Shown in pieces: positions 1 through 10,547 of a DNA stretch of 54,057 nucleotides. The stretch covers positions 1,905-55,961 of the forward strand of contig JAPUDV010000096.1 of assembly GCA_027492875.1 (NCBI GenBank). Reading direction: 5' to 3'. The translations under genes and the position numbers were made by a program. Numbering within the stretch: position 1 is the first letter of the stretch; the number at the start of each line of letters is the position of its first letter. The notes under the pieces are model-generated. The model worked only from the letters and a program-made list of their open reading frames with translations. It was not told the origin of the DNA and searched no databases. Origin of the DNA: Candidatus Competibacteraceae bacterium (GTDB lineage: Bacteria; Pseudomonadota; Gammaproteobacteria; Competibacterales; Competibacteraceae).

Positions 1-586
1 TTTCGGCCAGGCGTTCGGTCCACGATTTGGGTTCCGCGCCGATCTTGTCGGCCATCGACCGGACTTCGGGGGCCATCGAATCGGCCCAACGGTGCGGGCG
101 AGAGTAGCGAGGCTCTCCCGTCGGGGGTATAGTGGAGTCGAAACCCGCTCCCGGAGCGCCTTGGGGCGGTGTAGGGGCGCTTCGCGTAGCGCCGGGCGTA
201 CCGGATCCGACCCCGGCGACATCGGGTTTCACCTTCCACCCGCTCAGCAGCCACGCATTACTTCCTTTTTGTTTGACGAGCGTTGTTTCCAAGGCGTTGT
301 GCGCCAGCACCACAACATCGCTGCCGGAAAGTTGATCCTGTCGGATGATCGTCCCTTTTGCGACGACCTCCACCAAATCGAACGCCAGTTTTTCCGCCTC
401 GCTCCGCGTCATCCCATCCTTGCGCTGGCGCGCTTCGAGAATATGCGCGATGCCCATGGCCCCCTTGGTCTTGCCGGAAGGCGTCACCCGTCCCTCGCGG
501 CCCCACACGAAATCCACCCAGCCCAGACTGGGTCGGCCGCTATCCACCGATGAGGTGCTGGAATTCAGCGGCATGGCCCGGCGCAT
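1..586 (-). CDS. Phage-type polyvalent protein fragment with PBECR-like nuclease domain (partial at left edge)
   Basis: The minus strand is open from a stop at 626-628 to the window edge. The first ATG is at 586, with a second at 574; about 195 residues are visible. The start of the protein reads GRPSLGWVDFVWGREG, then GIAHILEARQRKDG, then LAHNALETTLVK and WLLSGWKV. This is the layout I associate with the phage Barnase-EndoU-ColicinE5/D-RelE-like (PBECR) nuclease domains found in large polyvalent phage and conjugative-element proteins. A Pro/Gly/Ala/Ser-rich linker follows (about residues 125-160). Such domains normally sit inside much longer proteins, so this looks like a 5'-truncated prophage remnant: the reading frame begins just upstream of the domain and only 77 bp from acetoacetyl-CoA synthetase. 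The family call rests on remembered motifs. Whether the fragment is expressed is unknown. Confidence 0.55.
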   Translation of the reverse strand, partial: MRRAMPLNSSTSSVDSGRPSLGWVDFVWGREGRVTPSGKTKGAMGIAHILEARQRKDGMTRSEAEKLAFDLVEVVAKGTIIRQDQLSGSDVVVLAHNALETTLVKQKGSNAWLLSGWKVKPDVAGVGSGTPGATRSAPTPPQGAPGAGFDSTIPPTGEPRYSRPHRWADSMAPEVRSMADKIGAEPKSWTERLAE

Positions 587-663
587 CGCAGCGCTGGTTT
601 TATTGCAGCCGGCGCTGGATGAAAATTATCGGGCGTGCGTCTCTTCTTGCGGCAGGTGAACGG

Positions 664-2664
<2,001 letters not shown>

Positions 2665-2681
2665 CGGGTTCTCTCCATCGG

Positions 2682-3605
2682 TCAGGAGGATTCGGTGCGC
2701 GGGGATGACCGGCCAGCTCTCGCCCGCGCGACTTTCGACCCCGGCGGACGCCCCAGCGCCGCGCTGATCCACGCCGAACAATCGATCAGGGCGTCGAGAT
2801 CGATGCCGGTTGCGATCCCCAGCCCGTTCAGCAGATACACGACATCCTCGGTGGCGACGTTGCCGGAAGCGCCCTTGGCGTAGGGGCAGCCGCCCAGCCC
2901 GGCCACCGAGGCGTCGAACGTCGCCACGCCACATTGCAGCGAAGCGTAGATATTCGCGATCGCCATGCCATAGGTATCGTGGTAGTGGCCGGCGATGCGG
3001 TCGAGGGGCACGCGGGCGCTCACCACCTCGATCAGGCGTTTCGCCGCCTCCGGCGTTCCGACCCCGATCGTGTCGCCCAAACTCACTTCATGGCACCCCA
3101 TATCGAACAGGACACCGGCCACTTGGGCGACCGCCGCCGGCTGGACGTCTCCTTCGTAGGGACAACCGAGCACGCAAGACACATAACCGCGCACCCGGAC
3201 GCCGGCCTGTTGCGCCGCCGCCATCAGCGGCTCGAAGCGTTTCAACGAGTCGGCGATGGAGCAATTGATGTTTTTTTGCGAGAAGGACTCGGAAGCCGCA
3301 CCGAACACGGCCACTTCCCGCGCACCCGCCATTAAAGCCGCTTCAAAGCCCTGCAAATTCGGCGTTAGCACCGAGTAGGCGACACCGGGCAAGCGCTTGA
3401 TGGCGCTCATGACTGCGGCGTTGTCGGCCATCTGCGGCACCCACTTCGGCGAAACGAAGGAGGTCGCCTCTATCGCTTTCAGTCCGGCCTTCCCCAGTCG
3501 GGCGATCAGCTCCACCTTGGTTGCCGTGGCGATGATTCGTGGCTCGTTTTGCAATCCGTCGCGCGGACCCACTTCGACGATTTTGACCGTGTTGGGCAGT
3601 AACAT
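2682..3605 (-). CDS. mvaB: Hydroxymethylglutaryl-CoA lyase
   Basis: Cleaves 3-hydroxy-3-methylglutaryl-CoA to acetyl-CoA and acetoacetate, the last step of leucine degradation (also called LiuE). It is a 307-residue TIM-barrel HMGL-like protein. The N-terminal signature is [12 protein letters not shown], the metal-binding histidines lie in AGHYHDTYG, and the active-site cysteine loop is [19 protein letters not shown] near residue 237. The ATG at 3605 has GGA about seven bases upstream. Its usual operon partner mccA lies 2.4 kb upstream, separated by a nuclease cassette. Downstream, aacS follows after 17 bp. The C-terminal ten or so residues are basic and Ser-rich and not obviously conserved. 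Confidence 0.95.
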   Translation of the reverse strand: MLLPNTVKIVEVGPRDGLQNEPRIIATATKVELIARLGKAGLKAIEATSFVSPKWVPQMADNAAVMSAIKRLPGVAYSVLTPNLQGFEAALMAGAREVAVFGAASESFSQKNINCSIADSLKRFEPLMAAAQQAGVRVRGYVSCVLGCPYEGDVQPAAVAQVAGVLFDMGCHEVSLGDTIGVGTPEAAKRLIEVVSARVPLDRIAGHYHDTYGMAIANIYASLQCGVATFDASVAGLGGCPYAKGASGNVATEDVVYLLNGLGIATGIDLDALIDCSAWISAALGRPPGSKVARARAGRSSPRTESS

Positions 3606-3744
3606 TTAGGGTTCCATTGATCAGTGGCGATGGGCGTTTTCTAGCCTTCCAGATCAGTGTTTGACCACCACAAGCGTTGCGCTAAGTGATCGATGCGCTG
3701 GCATCCTGGTCAGAACTAAACCGTGCGACCGGATTTTCTGGTTT

Positions 3745-4155
3745 TTAAAAGGCTTTTTCCAGAAATTCCCGAATCTGTTCGGCGCAAACGCTGGTTTCCC
3801 GAATCTGGCATTCCCAGATGATTAGAATAGCCCAGCCTGAACGCCCCAAGTCCGCGGTATGTTGGCCGTCGCGTTCGCGGTTACGGGCAATTTTTCTTTC
3901 CCAATACTCCCGATTATTTTTAGGAACTCTAGCGCCGCGCCGGCAATCATGTCCGTGCCAAAAGCAGCCATGGACAAAAATGACTTTGCGACGGTGAGGA
4001 AAAACCAAATCCGGTTTTCCAGGAAGATCTTTTCGATGCAGACGATAGCGGTAGCCCATTGAGAAAATCAGGCGGCGAACCATCATTTCTGGAGCAGTGT
4101 CGCGATCCTTGACCGCCCGCATGATTCGGGAGCGTTCCCGGTCGTCAACCATCAT
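3745..4155 (-). CDS. Very short patch repair (Vsr) family endonuclease
   Basis: Vsr proteins nick beside T:G mismatches produced by 5-methylcytosine deamination and normally accompany a Dcm-type methyltransferase. This 136-residue protein has the full signature. Numbering from the second ATG at 4152: an N-terminal RSRIMRAVKDRDT block, the catalytic Asp48 in PGKPDLVF, the His/Cys cluster HGCFWHGHDC (residues 61-70), then REYWERKIARNRERD and IIWEC. Cys63, His68, Cys70 and Cys115 match the zinc ligands of the Escherichia coli enzyme. Two tandem ATGs (4155 and 4152) overlap the stop of the upstream GIY-YIG gene, so translation is probably coupled. No cytosine methyltransferase is present within tens of kilobases, so the protein may act as part of a nuclease cassette rather than in repair. 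The fold is sure, the role is not. Confidence 0.88.
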   Translation of the reverse strand: MMVDDRERSRIMRAVKDRDTAPEMMVRRLIFSMGYRYRLHRKDLPGKPDLVFPHRRKVIFVHGCFWHGHDCRRGARVPKNNREYWERKIARNRERDGQHTADLGRSGWAILIIWECQIRETSVCAEQIREFLEKAF

Positions 4156-4891
4156 CGTCGCTGTGGTTCGGTTCATCCTCCCGTACCACGGACGCATCGC
4201 CGCCCAGTTCGAGATAGCGGCACTCGGCCAAGTACTGCAAGCGTTTGGATTGCGTCAATAAAACCCGTCGCAACCCACCCTGTACTTTCCGTTCGGAAAT
4301 GACTTGCGCTAGGCGAGCCATGATCAGAGCGCGCCGCGCCAAGCGGTAATCAAGGTGCGAGCGAATGTTGTAGACTTCATCAGAAACGATACGCCCTCGG
4401 AAGGAAGGCGGCGCATCAACCGTCATCGACGAAACTGGGGGATCTTTCTCGTTCAGCACCGCTGAAAATCGGCTTTTGCTCAAGGCATTTTGGTAAATCA
4501 GGCGTTCCAGCGCATCCAAATGGGCTTTGGCGTCTTTGCTTTTACTGTCTGTTTTCTGGAATTGTGGCAACGGCCAAACTTCGATTTCCAAAACTTCAAA
4601 GGGATCGAGAACCGACATGGCTACGGCGTCGGTTCTTTGGTTAGTCAGATGGCGGCGGATTCGAGTACGCAATTTCTCGTTGGTTTGGCCCACATAAATC
4701 GGTTCGCCATCATAATCAAAAAACGTATAAACACACCACGACAAATTACCAATCTTTACGCTCTGCCCAGTTAAAATATTAACGAAATCTATGTTTAAAA
4801 AATTCGCAAGATTCCTTTGTAAATCTTCCGCTTGAAATGGAAGTACTTGAAAAGATTCAGGATGGTTATTTTCTTTTATAATCTGATTCAT
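4145..4891 (-). CDS. GIY-YIG family nuclease-like protein
   Basis: 248 residues. A GIY-YIG nuclease core occupies residues about 53-135: the first strand is VYTFFDYDG, the YIG equivalent is PIYVGQTNEKL (residues 64-74), the conserved arginines lie in RTRIRRHL, and the metal-binding glutamate is Glu129 in LERLIYQN. The C-terminal hundred residues are charged and unassigned. The ATG at 4891 has AAGGA eight bases upstream. It sits 36 bp after the Mrr-like gene and overlaps vsr by about 11 bp, forming one transcription unit. GIY-YIG enzymes of this size include restriction endonucleases such as the Eco29kI group as well as homing and repair nucleases. With no methyltransferase partner, a role in restricting modified or foreign DNA is an inference. 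DNA here is markedly more AT-rich than the flanking catabolic genes. Confidence 0.72.
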   Translation of the reverse strand: MNQIIKENNHPESFQVLPFQAEDLQRNLANFLNIDFVNILTGQSVKIGNLSWCVYTFFDYDGEPIYVGQTNEKLRTRIRRHLTNQRTDAVAMSVLDPFEVLEIEVWPLPQFQKTDSKSKDAKAHLDALERLIYQNALSKSRFSAVLNEKDPPVSSMTVDAPPSFRGRIVSDEVYNIRSHLDYRLARRALIMARLAQVISERKVQGGLRRVLLTQSKRLQYLAECRYLELGGDASVVREDEPNHSDDDG

Positions 4892-4927
4892 TTTTCTTTC
4901 CTTTCAGAAGGTCTTCAATTTAATAAC

Positions 4928-5923
4928 TTACTCTGATGTAATTTTTAGATGATTCTCAAGCAGTAAATTTGCTAAAGAGAATCCATCAATTAGAGCAATG
5001 CTTGGTTTAGCCGTATTCTTAGCCTCCTGAATAGCATTTTTAGTAAAATGACTGGTTGTAACAAATACGCCTTTAGCTATATAACTCAGTGCTCCTCTAA
5101 AATTGTTGATCTCCACACTTCCTATTGAGTGGCGCCATCTTTTTGCTTGAAATTGCACTAATGTATTAGCAAAAAATACGTTGCTTTCTTTAACGTAAGC
5201 ATTTATATCAATACCGCCATCTTGGGATGGCGGAGTGACAGAAACATTAAAAAACCCTGTTCTTTCGATCAAATCCTTCAATAAATGCTCAAATTTATAA
5301 GGATTTATGTTAACTAGCTGCGAGCGAACGCCTTCTAGTTCGAGTAGTTCTGATTCTGGAAGTTGTAATTGTTTTATCTCTGGAACTTCTACCTCCTGTT
5401 CAAATTTATCATTTAGTAAATCTTTTCGATTTTTTGGTAAAAAGTCTCTCGTTAAAGATTTAGCCATATTTATTGGGATAGTCAAATTTTCAGAATGAAT
5501 TTTAAATTCAAAAATCAGCACTCTGCGAAGGTTTTTATCAATATCTATCTGAAGTTCATGATAATATCTTATCAGCTCTAACAAGCCAAGAAACACGTAA
5601 GATTGCCTTCCACGACTTTCAAAACAAAACAGCGGAATTGGCATTTCAAACTGTTCAACTATTCTCTTATTTCTTCCAGCAAGTCTTTGATCACCTGTCT
5701 TACCTTGACCAGTAAATATCAGAATTCCTTGCTCAATTCTATCCTGATAAGGGTTATCTAAAATAATTTTTTCTTTGCTACCAATTTTCGTCATAATAGC
5801 AATATGTTTCAATCTCTTTTTTTCATCAATAGAAGGGCGAATTCCACCCAGATTTTCAACCTGAAGTGATATGCTTACTTGATCGTTTGCGTATTGTTCG
5901 CCAACAATGAATTTTTCTAACAT
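4928..5923 (-). CDS. Mrr-like restriction endonuclease with putative modified-DNA reader domain
   Basis: 331 residues. The C-terminal part (about 205-325) is an Mrr-type PD-(D/E)XK nuclease: FEHLLKDLIERTGF with Glu212, the catalytic Asp in QDGGIDI (Asp239), Gln259-x-Lys261 in VQFQAKRW, then the typical GVFVTTSHFTKNA strand. The N-terminal part (1-145) carries GEQY at residues 8-11, ILIFTGQGKTGDQ, GRNKRI and PLFCFESRGRQSYVFLG. This pattern recalls the SRA-like DNA-reading domain of ScoMcrA-type HNH enzymes. Together these suggest a type IV enzyme that recognises a modified base and cuts with the Mrr domain. It is the first gene of a three-gene minus-strand operon with GIY-YIG and vsr. The DNA is strongly AT-rich with many AAA/TTT runs, unlike its neighbours, pointing to horizontal acquisition. 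The N-terminal assignment is from memory and less certain than the Mrr part. Confidence 0.75.
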   Translation of the reverse strand: MLEKFIVGEQYANDQVSISLQVENLGGIRPSIDEKKRLKHIAIMTKIGSKEKIILDNPYQDRIEQGILIFTGQGKTGDQRLAGRNKRIVEQFEMPIPLFCFESRGRQSYVFLGLLELIRYYHELQIDIDKNLRRVLIFEFKIHSENLTIPINMAKSLTRDFLPKNRKDLLNDKFEQEVEVPEIKQLQLPESELLELEGVRSQLVNINPYKFEHLLKDLIERTGFFNVSVTPPSQDGGIDINAYVKESNVFFANTLVQFQAKRWRHSIGSVEINNFRGALSYIAKGVFVTTSHFTKNAIQEAKNTAKPSIALIDGFSLANLLLENHLKITSE

Positions 5924-6060
5924 GATCTGTATCTCTGAAAAACAGTTAGTGTTGAGTTAAATGGTATTCGTTGTAACAGTTCACTCGCCTCCTCAATATA
6001 GGCGGTTGTGGGGATCGAACGGTCATATTTTCATTTTAGCGATTTCAAACCGCTTCATGC
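5924..6060. other. Junction spacer between nuclease cassette and leucine operon
   Basis: 137 bp between the Mrr-like start and the mccA stop, AT-rich near the cassette and returning to GC-rich at mccA. It must hold the cassette promoter on the minus strand, but I see no convincing -35/-10 pair. I see no target-site duplication, integrase or tRNA, so how the cassette arrived is not recorded here. Confidence 0.4.
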
Positions 6061-8082
6061 TCAGTCGTTTCGCACTCCTTCCAGCATCTCAGGTTCGAAT
6101 TCCACCAGTTCAGCGCCATCGCTCACTGGGTCGCCGACCGCGAAATGGAAGGATTTCACCGTTCCCTTGGTCGGCGCCGTGATGGTGTGCTCCATCTTCA
6201 TGGCTTCCAAAATGAGTAGGGGGGCACCCTTCTCCACCCGTGCGCCTTCCCGCACGAGCAGGGCGATGACGTTGCCGGGCATGGGCGCCAACAACCCGCC
6301 TTCCTGACCGCCACCCTCGCCGCTGTAATAAAGGGGATCGACCCGCGCGAGCGGCCAAGCGTGCCCGTGGAGGAATACATACCGTCTCTCCCCAGCGACC
6401 ACCACCGTGGCGTTCAAGCGCAAGCCGCCCAGATCGACCCGCAGGGTGTCATTCGGTCCCAGTTCGCCCCGGACCCGCGTCTCCTGACCGTCGATGTCCA
6501 GCGCGTAGCCCTGTTCGGCATAGCGCACGCCCACGGTTTTCTCCAGTTCGCCGGCGCGGAACAGCAGACGGCGTTCGGCGCGGGAATTGAGCCGCCAGCC
6601 ATCGCGCCGGTGCCAAGGCGAGAGCGGATCGGTATGCCTGGCCGCTTCGGCGCTCGCCCGCGCTTCCTCCCGCAACAGGGTGGCGAGCGCGGCGACCAGA
6701 AACACATCGCGGGGAATCGGTGCGGTCGCAGGGAACAGAAATTCCCGCTCGCGCTCGATCAGGTCGGTATCGAGGTCAGCCCGGACAAAAGCCGGAGAAG
6801 CCACCAGACGCGACAGGAAATCGACGTTGTTGGCGACGCCCACGATGCGGTACTGGGCCAGGGCTTGAAGCATGCGGGCCAGCGCCTGCTCCCGATGGGT
6901 GTCCCATACGATGAGCTTGGCGATCATCGGATCGTAGAACGGGCCGATCTCGTCGCCTTCCTCGACCCCCGTGTCGACCCGGACGTGCAGGTTTTCTTCC
7001 GGCGGCGCGAGATGCACCAGCTTGCCGGTGGAGGGCAAAAATCCCTTGGCGGGATCTTCGGCGTAAATCCGGGCTTCCAGCGCATGCCCGTGGATCTGGA
7101 TCTGCTCCTGAGTTAACGGCAGTGACTCGCCGCAGGCCACGCGCAATTGCCACTCCACCAAATCCAGGCCGCTGATCATTTCGGTGACGGGATGCTCGAC
7201 CTGAAGTCGCGTGTTCATCTCCATGAAGTAAAAAGCGCCGTCTGCGCTGACAATGAATTCCACCGTGCCGGCGCCGACGTAGTTAACGCTCTTCGCCGCT
7301 GTCACCGCCGCGGTGCCCATCGCGGCGCGGCGTGCGAGCGTCATTCCCGGCGCAGGCGCTTCTTCGAGCACCTTCTGATGGCGACGCTGCACCGAGCAAT
7401 CCCGCTCGAACAGATAAACGACGCTGCCGTGGATGTCGCCAAAAACCTGAATCTCGATGTGGCGCGGGTGCAGCAGGTATTTTTCGACGAGCACCCGCTC
7501 GTCGCCGAAGGCAGAAGCGGCCTCTCGCTGGCAGGACGCGAGCGCCGCCTCGAAGTCCTCGGACTTTTCTACCCGCCGCATGCCTTTGCCGCCACCACCG
7601 GCGCTGGCCTTGATCAGCACCGGGTAACCGATCCGGTTGGCCTGCTCGCGCAGAAAGGCCGGCTCCTGGTTGTCTCCGTGATAACCCGGCGTGAGGGGGA
7701 TGCCCGCTTGTGCCATCAGTTCCTTGGCGGTGCTCTTGGAACCCATCGCGCGGATCGCCTCGACCGGTGGACCGATAAAGACCAGATGGTTGGCGGCGCA
7801 AGCGGCGGCAAAATCCGGGTTTTCCGACAAAAAGCCGCTGCCCGGATGAATGGCCTGCGCCCCGGTTTGCCGGGCAGCGGCGATGATCTTGTCGATGGCG
7901 AGGTAACTGTCGCGAGCTGCCGCCGGGCCGATCAGCACCGCTTCATTGGCCAGCCGCACATGCCGGGCGTCGGCATCCGCTTCGGAATACACCGCCACCG
8001 TGCCAATCCCCAGGCGATGGGCGGTCTTAATAACCCGGCAGGCGATTTCACCGCGGTTGGCAATCAGGATTTTCTGGAACAT
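6061..8082 (-). CDS. mccA: Methylcrotonyl-CoA carboxylase, biotin-containing alpha subunit
   Basis: Biotin carboxylase plus carboxyl-carrier subunit (LiuD) that, with MccB, converts 3-methylcrotonyl-CoA to 3-methylglutaconyl-CoA in leucine breakdown. 673 residues. The biotin carboxylase domain starts MFQKILIANRGEIACRVI, has the ATP-grasp glycine loop KASAGGGGKGMRRV and the catalytic block FMEMNTRLQVEHPVTE. The biotinyl domain at the C-terminus has the biotinylated lysine in LEAMKMEHT. The ATG at 8082 shares its A with the stop of the upstream hydratase (TAATG) and has AGGAG ten bases upstream; a TTG three codons earlier is a poorer start. Alpha subunits of propionyl-, geranyl- and methylcrotonyl-CoA carboxylases are similar. 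The operon with ivd, mccB and mvaB decides for methylcrotonyl-CoA. Confidence 0.93.
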   Translation of the reverse strand: MFQKILIANRGEIACRVIKTAHRLGIGTVAVYSEADADARHVRLANEAVLIGPAAARDSYLAIDKIIAAARQTGAQAIHPGSGFLSENPDFAAACAANHLVFIGPPVEAIRAMGSKSTAKELMAQAGIPLTPGYHGDNQEPAFLREQANRIGYPVLIKASAGGGGKGMRRVEKSEDFEAALASCQREAASAFGDERVLVEKYLLHPRHIEIQVFGDIHGSVVYLFERDCSVQRRHQKVLEEAPAPGMTLARRAAMGTAAVTAAKSVNYVGAGTVEFIVSADGAFYFMEMNTRLQVEHPVTEMISGLDLVEWQLRVACGESLPLTQEQIQIHGHALEARIYAEDPAKGFLPSTGKLVHLAPPEENLHVRVDTGVEEGDEIGPFYDPMIAKLIVWDTHREQALARMLQALAQYRIVGVANNVDFLSRLVASPAFVRADLDTDLIEREREFLFPATAPIPRDVFLVAALATLLREEARASAEAARHTDPLSPWHRRDGWRLNSRAERRLLFRAGELEKTVGVRYAEQGYALDIDGQETRVRGELGPNDTLRVDLGGLRLNATVVVAGERRYVFLHGHAWPLARVDPLYYSGEGGGQEGGLLAPMPGNVIALLVREGARVEKGAPLLILEAMKMEHTITAPTKGTVKSFHFAVGDPVSDGAELVEFEPEMLEGVRND

Positions 8083-8936
8083 TAGGTCCAACTCCTGTCT
8101 GAGTCAGGTCCGGCCTCGCGCCCATCTCCCGCTGGGAGAGGGGCTGGAAGCGAGGGCTTAATCCAGGCCGGCGACCGTTTTTCCAGGAACGCGACGAGTC
8201 CTTCCCGAGCTTCCGGCGTGGCGCGCAGCGCAGCGATACGGCGGGCGGTGTCTTCCATCAGTTCGTCGCTCATCGATTGACCGGCCACGACGCGGATCAG
8301 GTTCTTCGCCTCGGCCTGGGCTTGGGGACCCCCTTGTAGCAAGGCGTCGGTCAACCGCTGGACTTTGGCGTCCAGGTCTTCGGGCGTCGCCACCTCATGA
8401 ACCAGGCCAATCTCCCGGGCGCGCCGGGCATCGATGCGCTCCGCCGTCTGGAAGTAGCGATAGGCTTGACGCTCGCCGATGGCGCGGATCACGTAAGGGC
8501 CGATCGTGGCGGGAATGATCCCGAAGCGGACCTCCGAGGTGGCGAACACCGCTTGGGTGGAAGCAACACACAGATCGCAGGCTGCCGCCAGTCCCAGACC
8601 GCCGCCGAGGGCTGCACCATGCACCCGGGCAATGGTCGGCTTGCGCAGTTCGGCGAGGGTGCGCAGCATGGCTGCCAGCCGGCGGGCGTCTTCTTGATTT
8701 TCCGCAACCGACGCCTGACCGGCTGCTTTCATCCAGTGCAAATCCGCGCCAGCGGAGAAATTGTTGCCGCGACCAGCCAGGATCACGACCCGCACCGTGG
8801 CATTGCTGTCGAGTGCGCGGCAGGCGGTAGTGAGCTCGGCGATCAGTTGAGGGTTGAAGGCGTTGTGAACCTCGGGGCGGTTCATCCACAGGGTGGCGAC
8901 GGGTCCGGCATACTGGATTTCAAGTGTGGGAACCAT
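8082..8936 (-). CDS. liuC: Enoyl-CoA hydratase, probable methylglutaconyl-CoA hydratase (LiuC/GnyH type)
   Basis: Crotonase-fold enzyme expected to hydrate 3-methylglutaconyl-CoA to HMG-CoA. 284 residues, of which about 260 are the domain. It starts MVPTLEIQYAGPVATLWMNRP; the oxyanion-hole segments are NNFSAGADLHWMK and HGAALGGGLGLAAACD, followed by EVRFGIIPATIGPYV. The start is three bases after the mccB stop and its own stop overlaps the mccA start, so it is tightly embedded in the operon. The last 25 or so residues, PAPLPAGDGREAG and onward, are not part of the fold: they are translated from a GC-rich palindromic repeat that has replaced or extended the original 3' end. The substrate is inferred from operon position; the family alone would allow any enoyl-CoA. 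Confidence 0.88.
   Translation of the reverse strand: MVPTLEIQYAGPVATLWMNRPEVHNAFNPQLIAELTTACRALDSNATVRVVILAGRGNNFSAGADLHWMKAAGQASVAENQEDARRLAAMLRTLAELRKPTIARVHGAALGGGLGLAAACDLCVASTQAVFATSEVRFGIIPATIGPYVIRAIGERQAYRYFQTAERIDARRAREIGLVHEVATPEDLDAKVQRLTDALLQGGPQAQAEAKNLIRVVAGQSMSDELMEDTARRIAALRATPEAREGLVAFLEKRSPAWIKPSLPAPLPAGDGREAGPDSDRSWT
8125..8139. repeat. GC-rich palindromic repeat inside the liuC 3' end
   Basis: TCTCCC-GCT-GGGAGA forms a six-base-pair hairpin with a three-base loop and sits in a longer stretch of the CTCTCCC...GGGAGAGGGG type. Related palindromes recur at 27144-27182 and 40630-40745. The repeat is read through as the C-terminal tail of the hydratase. It looks like a dispersed REP-like element. 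Confidence 0.6.
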
Positions 8937-8939
8937 GAA

Positions 8940-10547
8940 TCACATCCTGAAAATGCCGAACCGGGTCGGCGCGATAGGCGCATTGAGCGCGGCGGACAGC
9001 GACAGCCCGAGAATACGCCGGGTCTGGGCGGGGTCCACCACGCCATCGTCCCACAGCCGGGCTGTGGCGTAGTAGGGATGGCCCTGAGCCTCGTAGCGCT
9101 GGCGGATCGGCGTCTTGAACGTATCCTCTTCCTCCTGACTCCAGGCGCCGCCGCCAGCCTCGATGCTATCCCGGCGCACGGTCGCCAGTACGCTCGCTGC
9201 CTGTTCGCCCCCCATCACCGAAATCCGGCTGTTTGGCCAGGTCCACAGGAAGCGCGGTGAGTAGGCGCGTCCGCACATGCCGTAGTTGCCGGCCCCGAAG
9301 CTGCCACCGATCAGCACGGTGATCTTGGGGACCTGAACGGTGGAGACGGCGGTCACCATCTTGGCGCCATCCTTGGCGATGCCGCCGTTTTCATACTTGC
9401 GGCCCACCATGAAGCCGGTGATGTTTTGCAGGAACAGCAGCGGAATGCCACGCTGCCCGCACAGTTCGATGAAATGTGCGCCTTTCTGGGCGGATTCGCC
9501 GAACAGAATGCCGTTGTTGGCGACGATGCCGACCGGATAGCCGCAAAGCTGAGCAAAGCCAGTGACCAGGGTGGTTCCGTAACGGGTCTTGAATTCATCG
9601 AGGCGCGACCCATCCACCAGCCGGGCGATAATCTCTCGCACGTCGTAGGGCTTGCGGGTGTCGGTCGGCAGGATGCCGTAGATTTCCTCGGGATCGTAAA
9701 GCGGCTCTTCACCACTTCCCAGCGCCAGATTGACCGGTTTGACCCGGTTGATGTTGGCGAGAATCCGCCGGGCGATATACAGGGCGTGCGCGTCGTTTTC
9801 AGCCAGATGGTCGGCGACCCCGGAGATGCGGGTATGAACGTCGCCGCCGCCCAGATCCTCGACGGTTACCACCTCGCCGGTAGCGGCTTTCACCAGGGGT
9901 GGCCCGCCGAGGAAAATGGTGCCCTGATTCCTGACGATGACCGTTTCGTCAGACATCGCCGGCACATAAGCGCCGCCCGCAGTACAGGACCCCATGACTA
10001 CGGCGATCTGCGGAATACCCTTAGCGGACATAGCGGCCTGATTGTAGAAAATGCGGCCAAAGTGGTCCCGGTCGGGAAAAACTTCATCCTGCTTGGGCAA
10101 AAACGCGCCGCCCGAGTCCACCAGATAGATGCAGGGCAAGTGGTTCTGCTCGGCGATTTCCTGGGCGCGCAGGTGCTTTTTTACGGTCAGCGGATAATAG
10201 GTGCCGCCTTTCACCGTGGCGTCGTTGGCCACGATCATGCACTCGCCGCCCTGCACCCGACCGACGCCCGCGATCATGCCCGCTGCTGGCGATTCATCGT
10301 CGTAGAGGCCGTAAGCCGTCAGTTGACCGATTTCGAGGAAGGGTGTGCCGGGATCGAGCAGGTGATTCACCCGTTCCCTGGGCAGCAACTTGCCGCGGGC
10401 GGCATGTTTCTGGCGGGCGGCTTCGTTGCCGCCCAAGGCCACCTGGGCGATCCTGTCGCGCAAATCGGCGACCAGGGCGTGCATGGCGTCTGCGTTAGCT
10501 TGAAACTCGGCCGAGCGGGGATTGATCCGGGATTTAATGACGCTCAT
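8940..10547 (-). CDS. mccB: Methylcrotonyl-CoA carboxylase, carboxyltransferase beta subunit
   Basis: Carboxyltransferase subunit (LiuB) that moves the carboxyl group from biotin on MccA to 3-methylcrotonyl-CoA. 535 residues, the usual length. Visible signatures are the N-terminal [37 protein letters not shown], the acyl-CoA site [16 protein letters not shown], the second-half oxyanion glycines [17 protein letters not shown], and [20 protein letters not shown]. The ATG at 10547 overlaps the ivd stop (TGATG). The longer open frame upstream lies inside ivd and is spurious. Order and overlaps (ivd-mccB-liuC-mccA) reproduce the classic liu operon. Confidence 0.95.
   Translation of the reverse strand: MSVIKSRINPRSAEFQANADAMHALVADLRDRIAQVALGGNEAARQKHAARGKLLPRERVNHLLDPGTPFLEIGQLTAYGLYDDESPAAGMIAGVGRVQGGECMIVANDATVKGGTYYPLTVKKHLRAQEIAEQNHLPCIYLVDSGGAFLPKQDEVFPDRDHFGRIFYNQAAMSAKGIPQIAVVMGSCTAGGAYVPAMSDETVIVRNQGTIFLGGPPLVKAATGEVVTVEDLGGGDVHTRISGVADHLAENDAHALYIARRILANINRVKPVNLALGSGEEPLYDPEEIYGILPTDTRKPYDVREIIARLVDGSRLDEFKTRYGTTLVTGFAQLCGYPVGIVANNGILFGESAQKGAHFIELCGQRGIPLLFLQNITGFMVGRKYENGGIAKDGAKMVTAVSTVQVPKITVLIGGSFGAGNYGMCGRAYSPRFLWTWPNSRISVMGGEQAASVLATVRRDSIEAGGGAWSQEEEDTFKTPIRQRYEAQGHPYYATARLWDDGVVDPAQTRRILGLSLSAALNAPIAPTRFGIFRM

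Noticed and set aside
6008..6045. Possible tRNA T-arm-like sequence (GTTCGATCCC on the minus strand) near the nuclease cassette
   Set aside because: The flanking bases do not pair and no acceptor, D-arm or anticodon arm can be drawn, so it is not a tRNA or an attachment-site remnant I can support.
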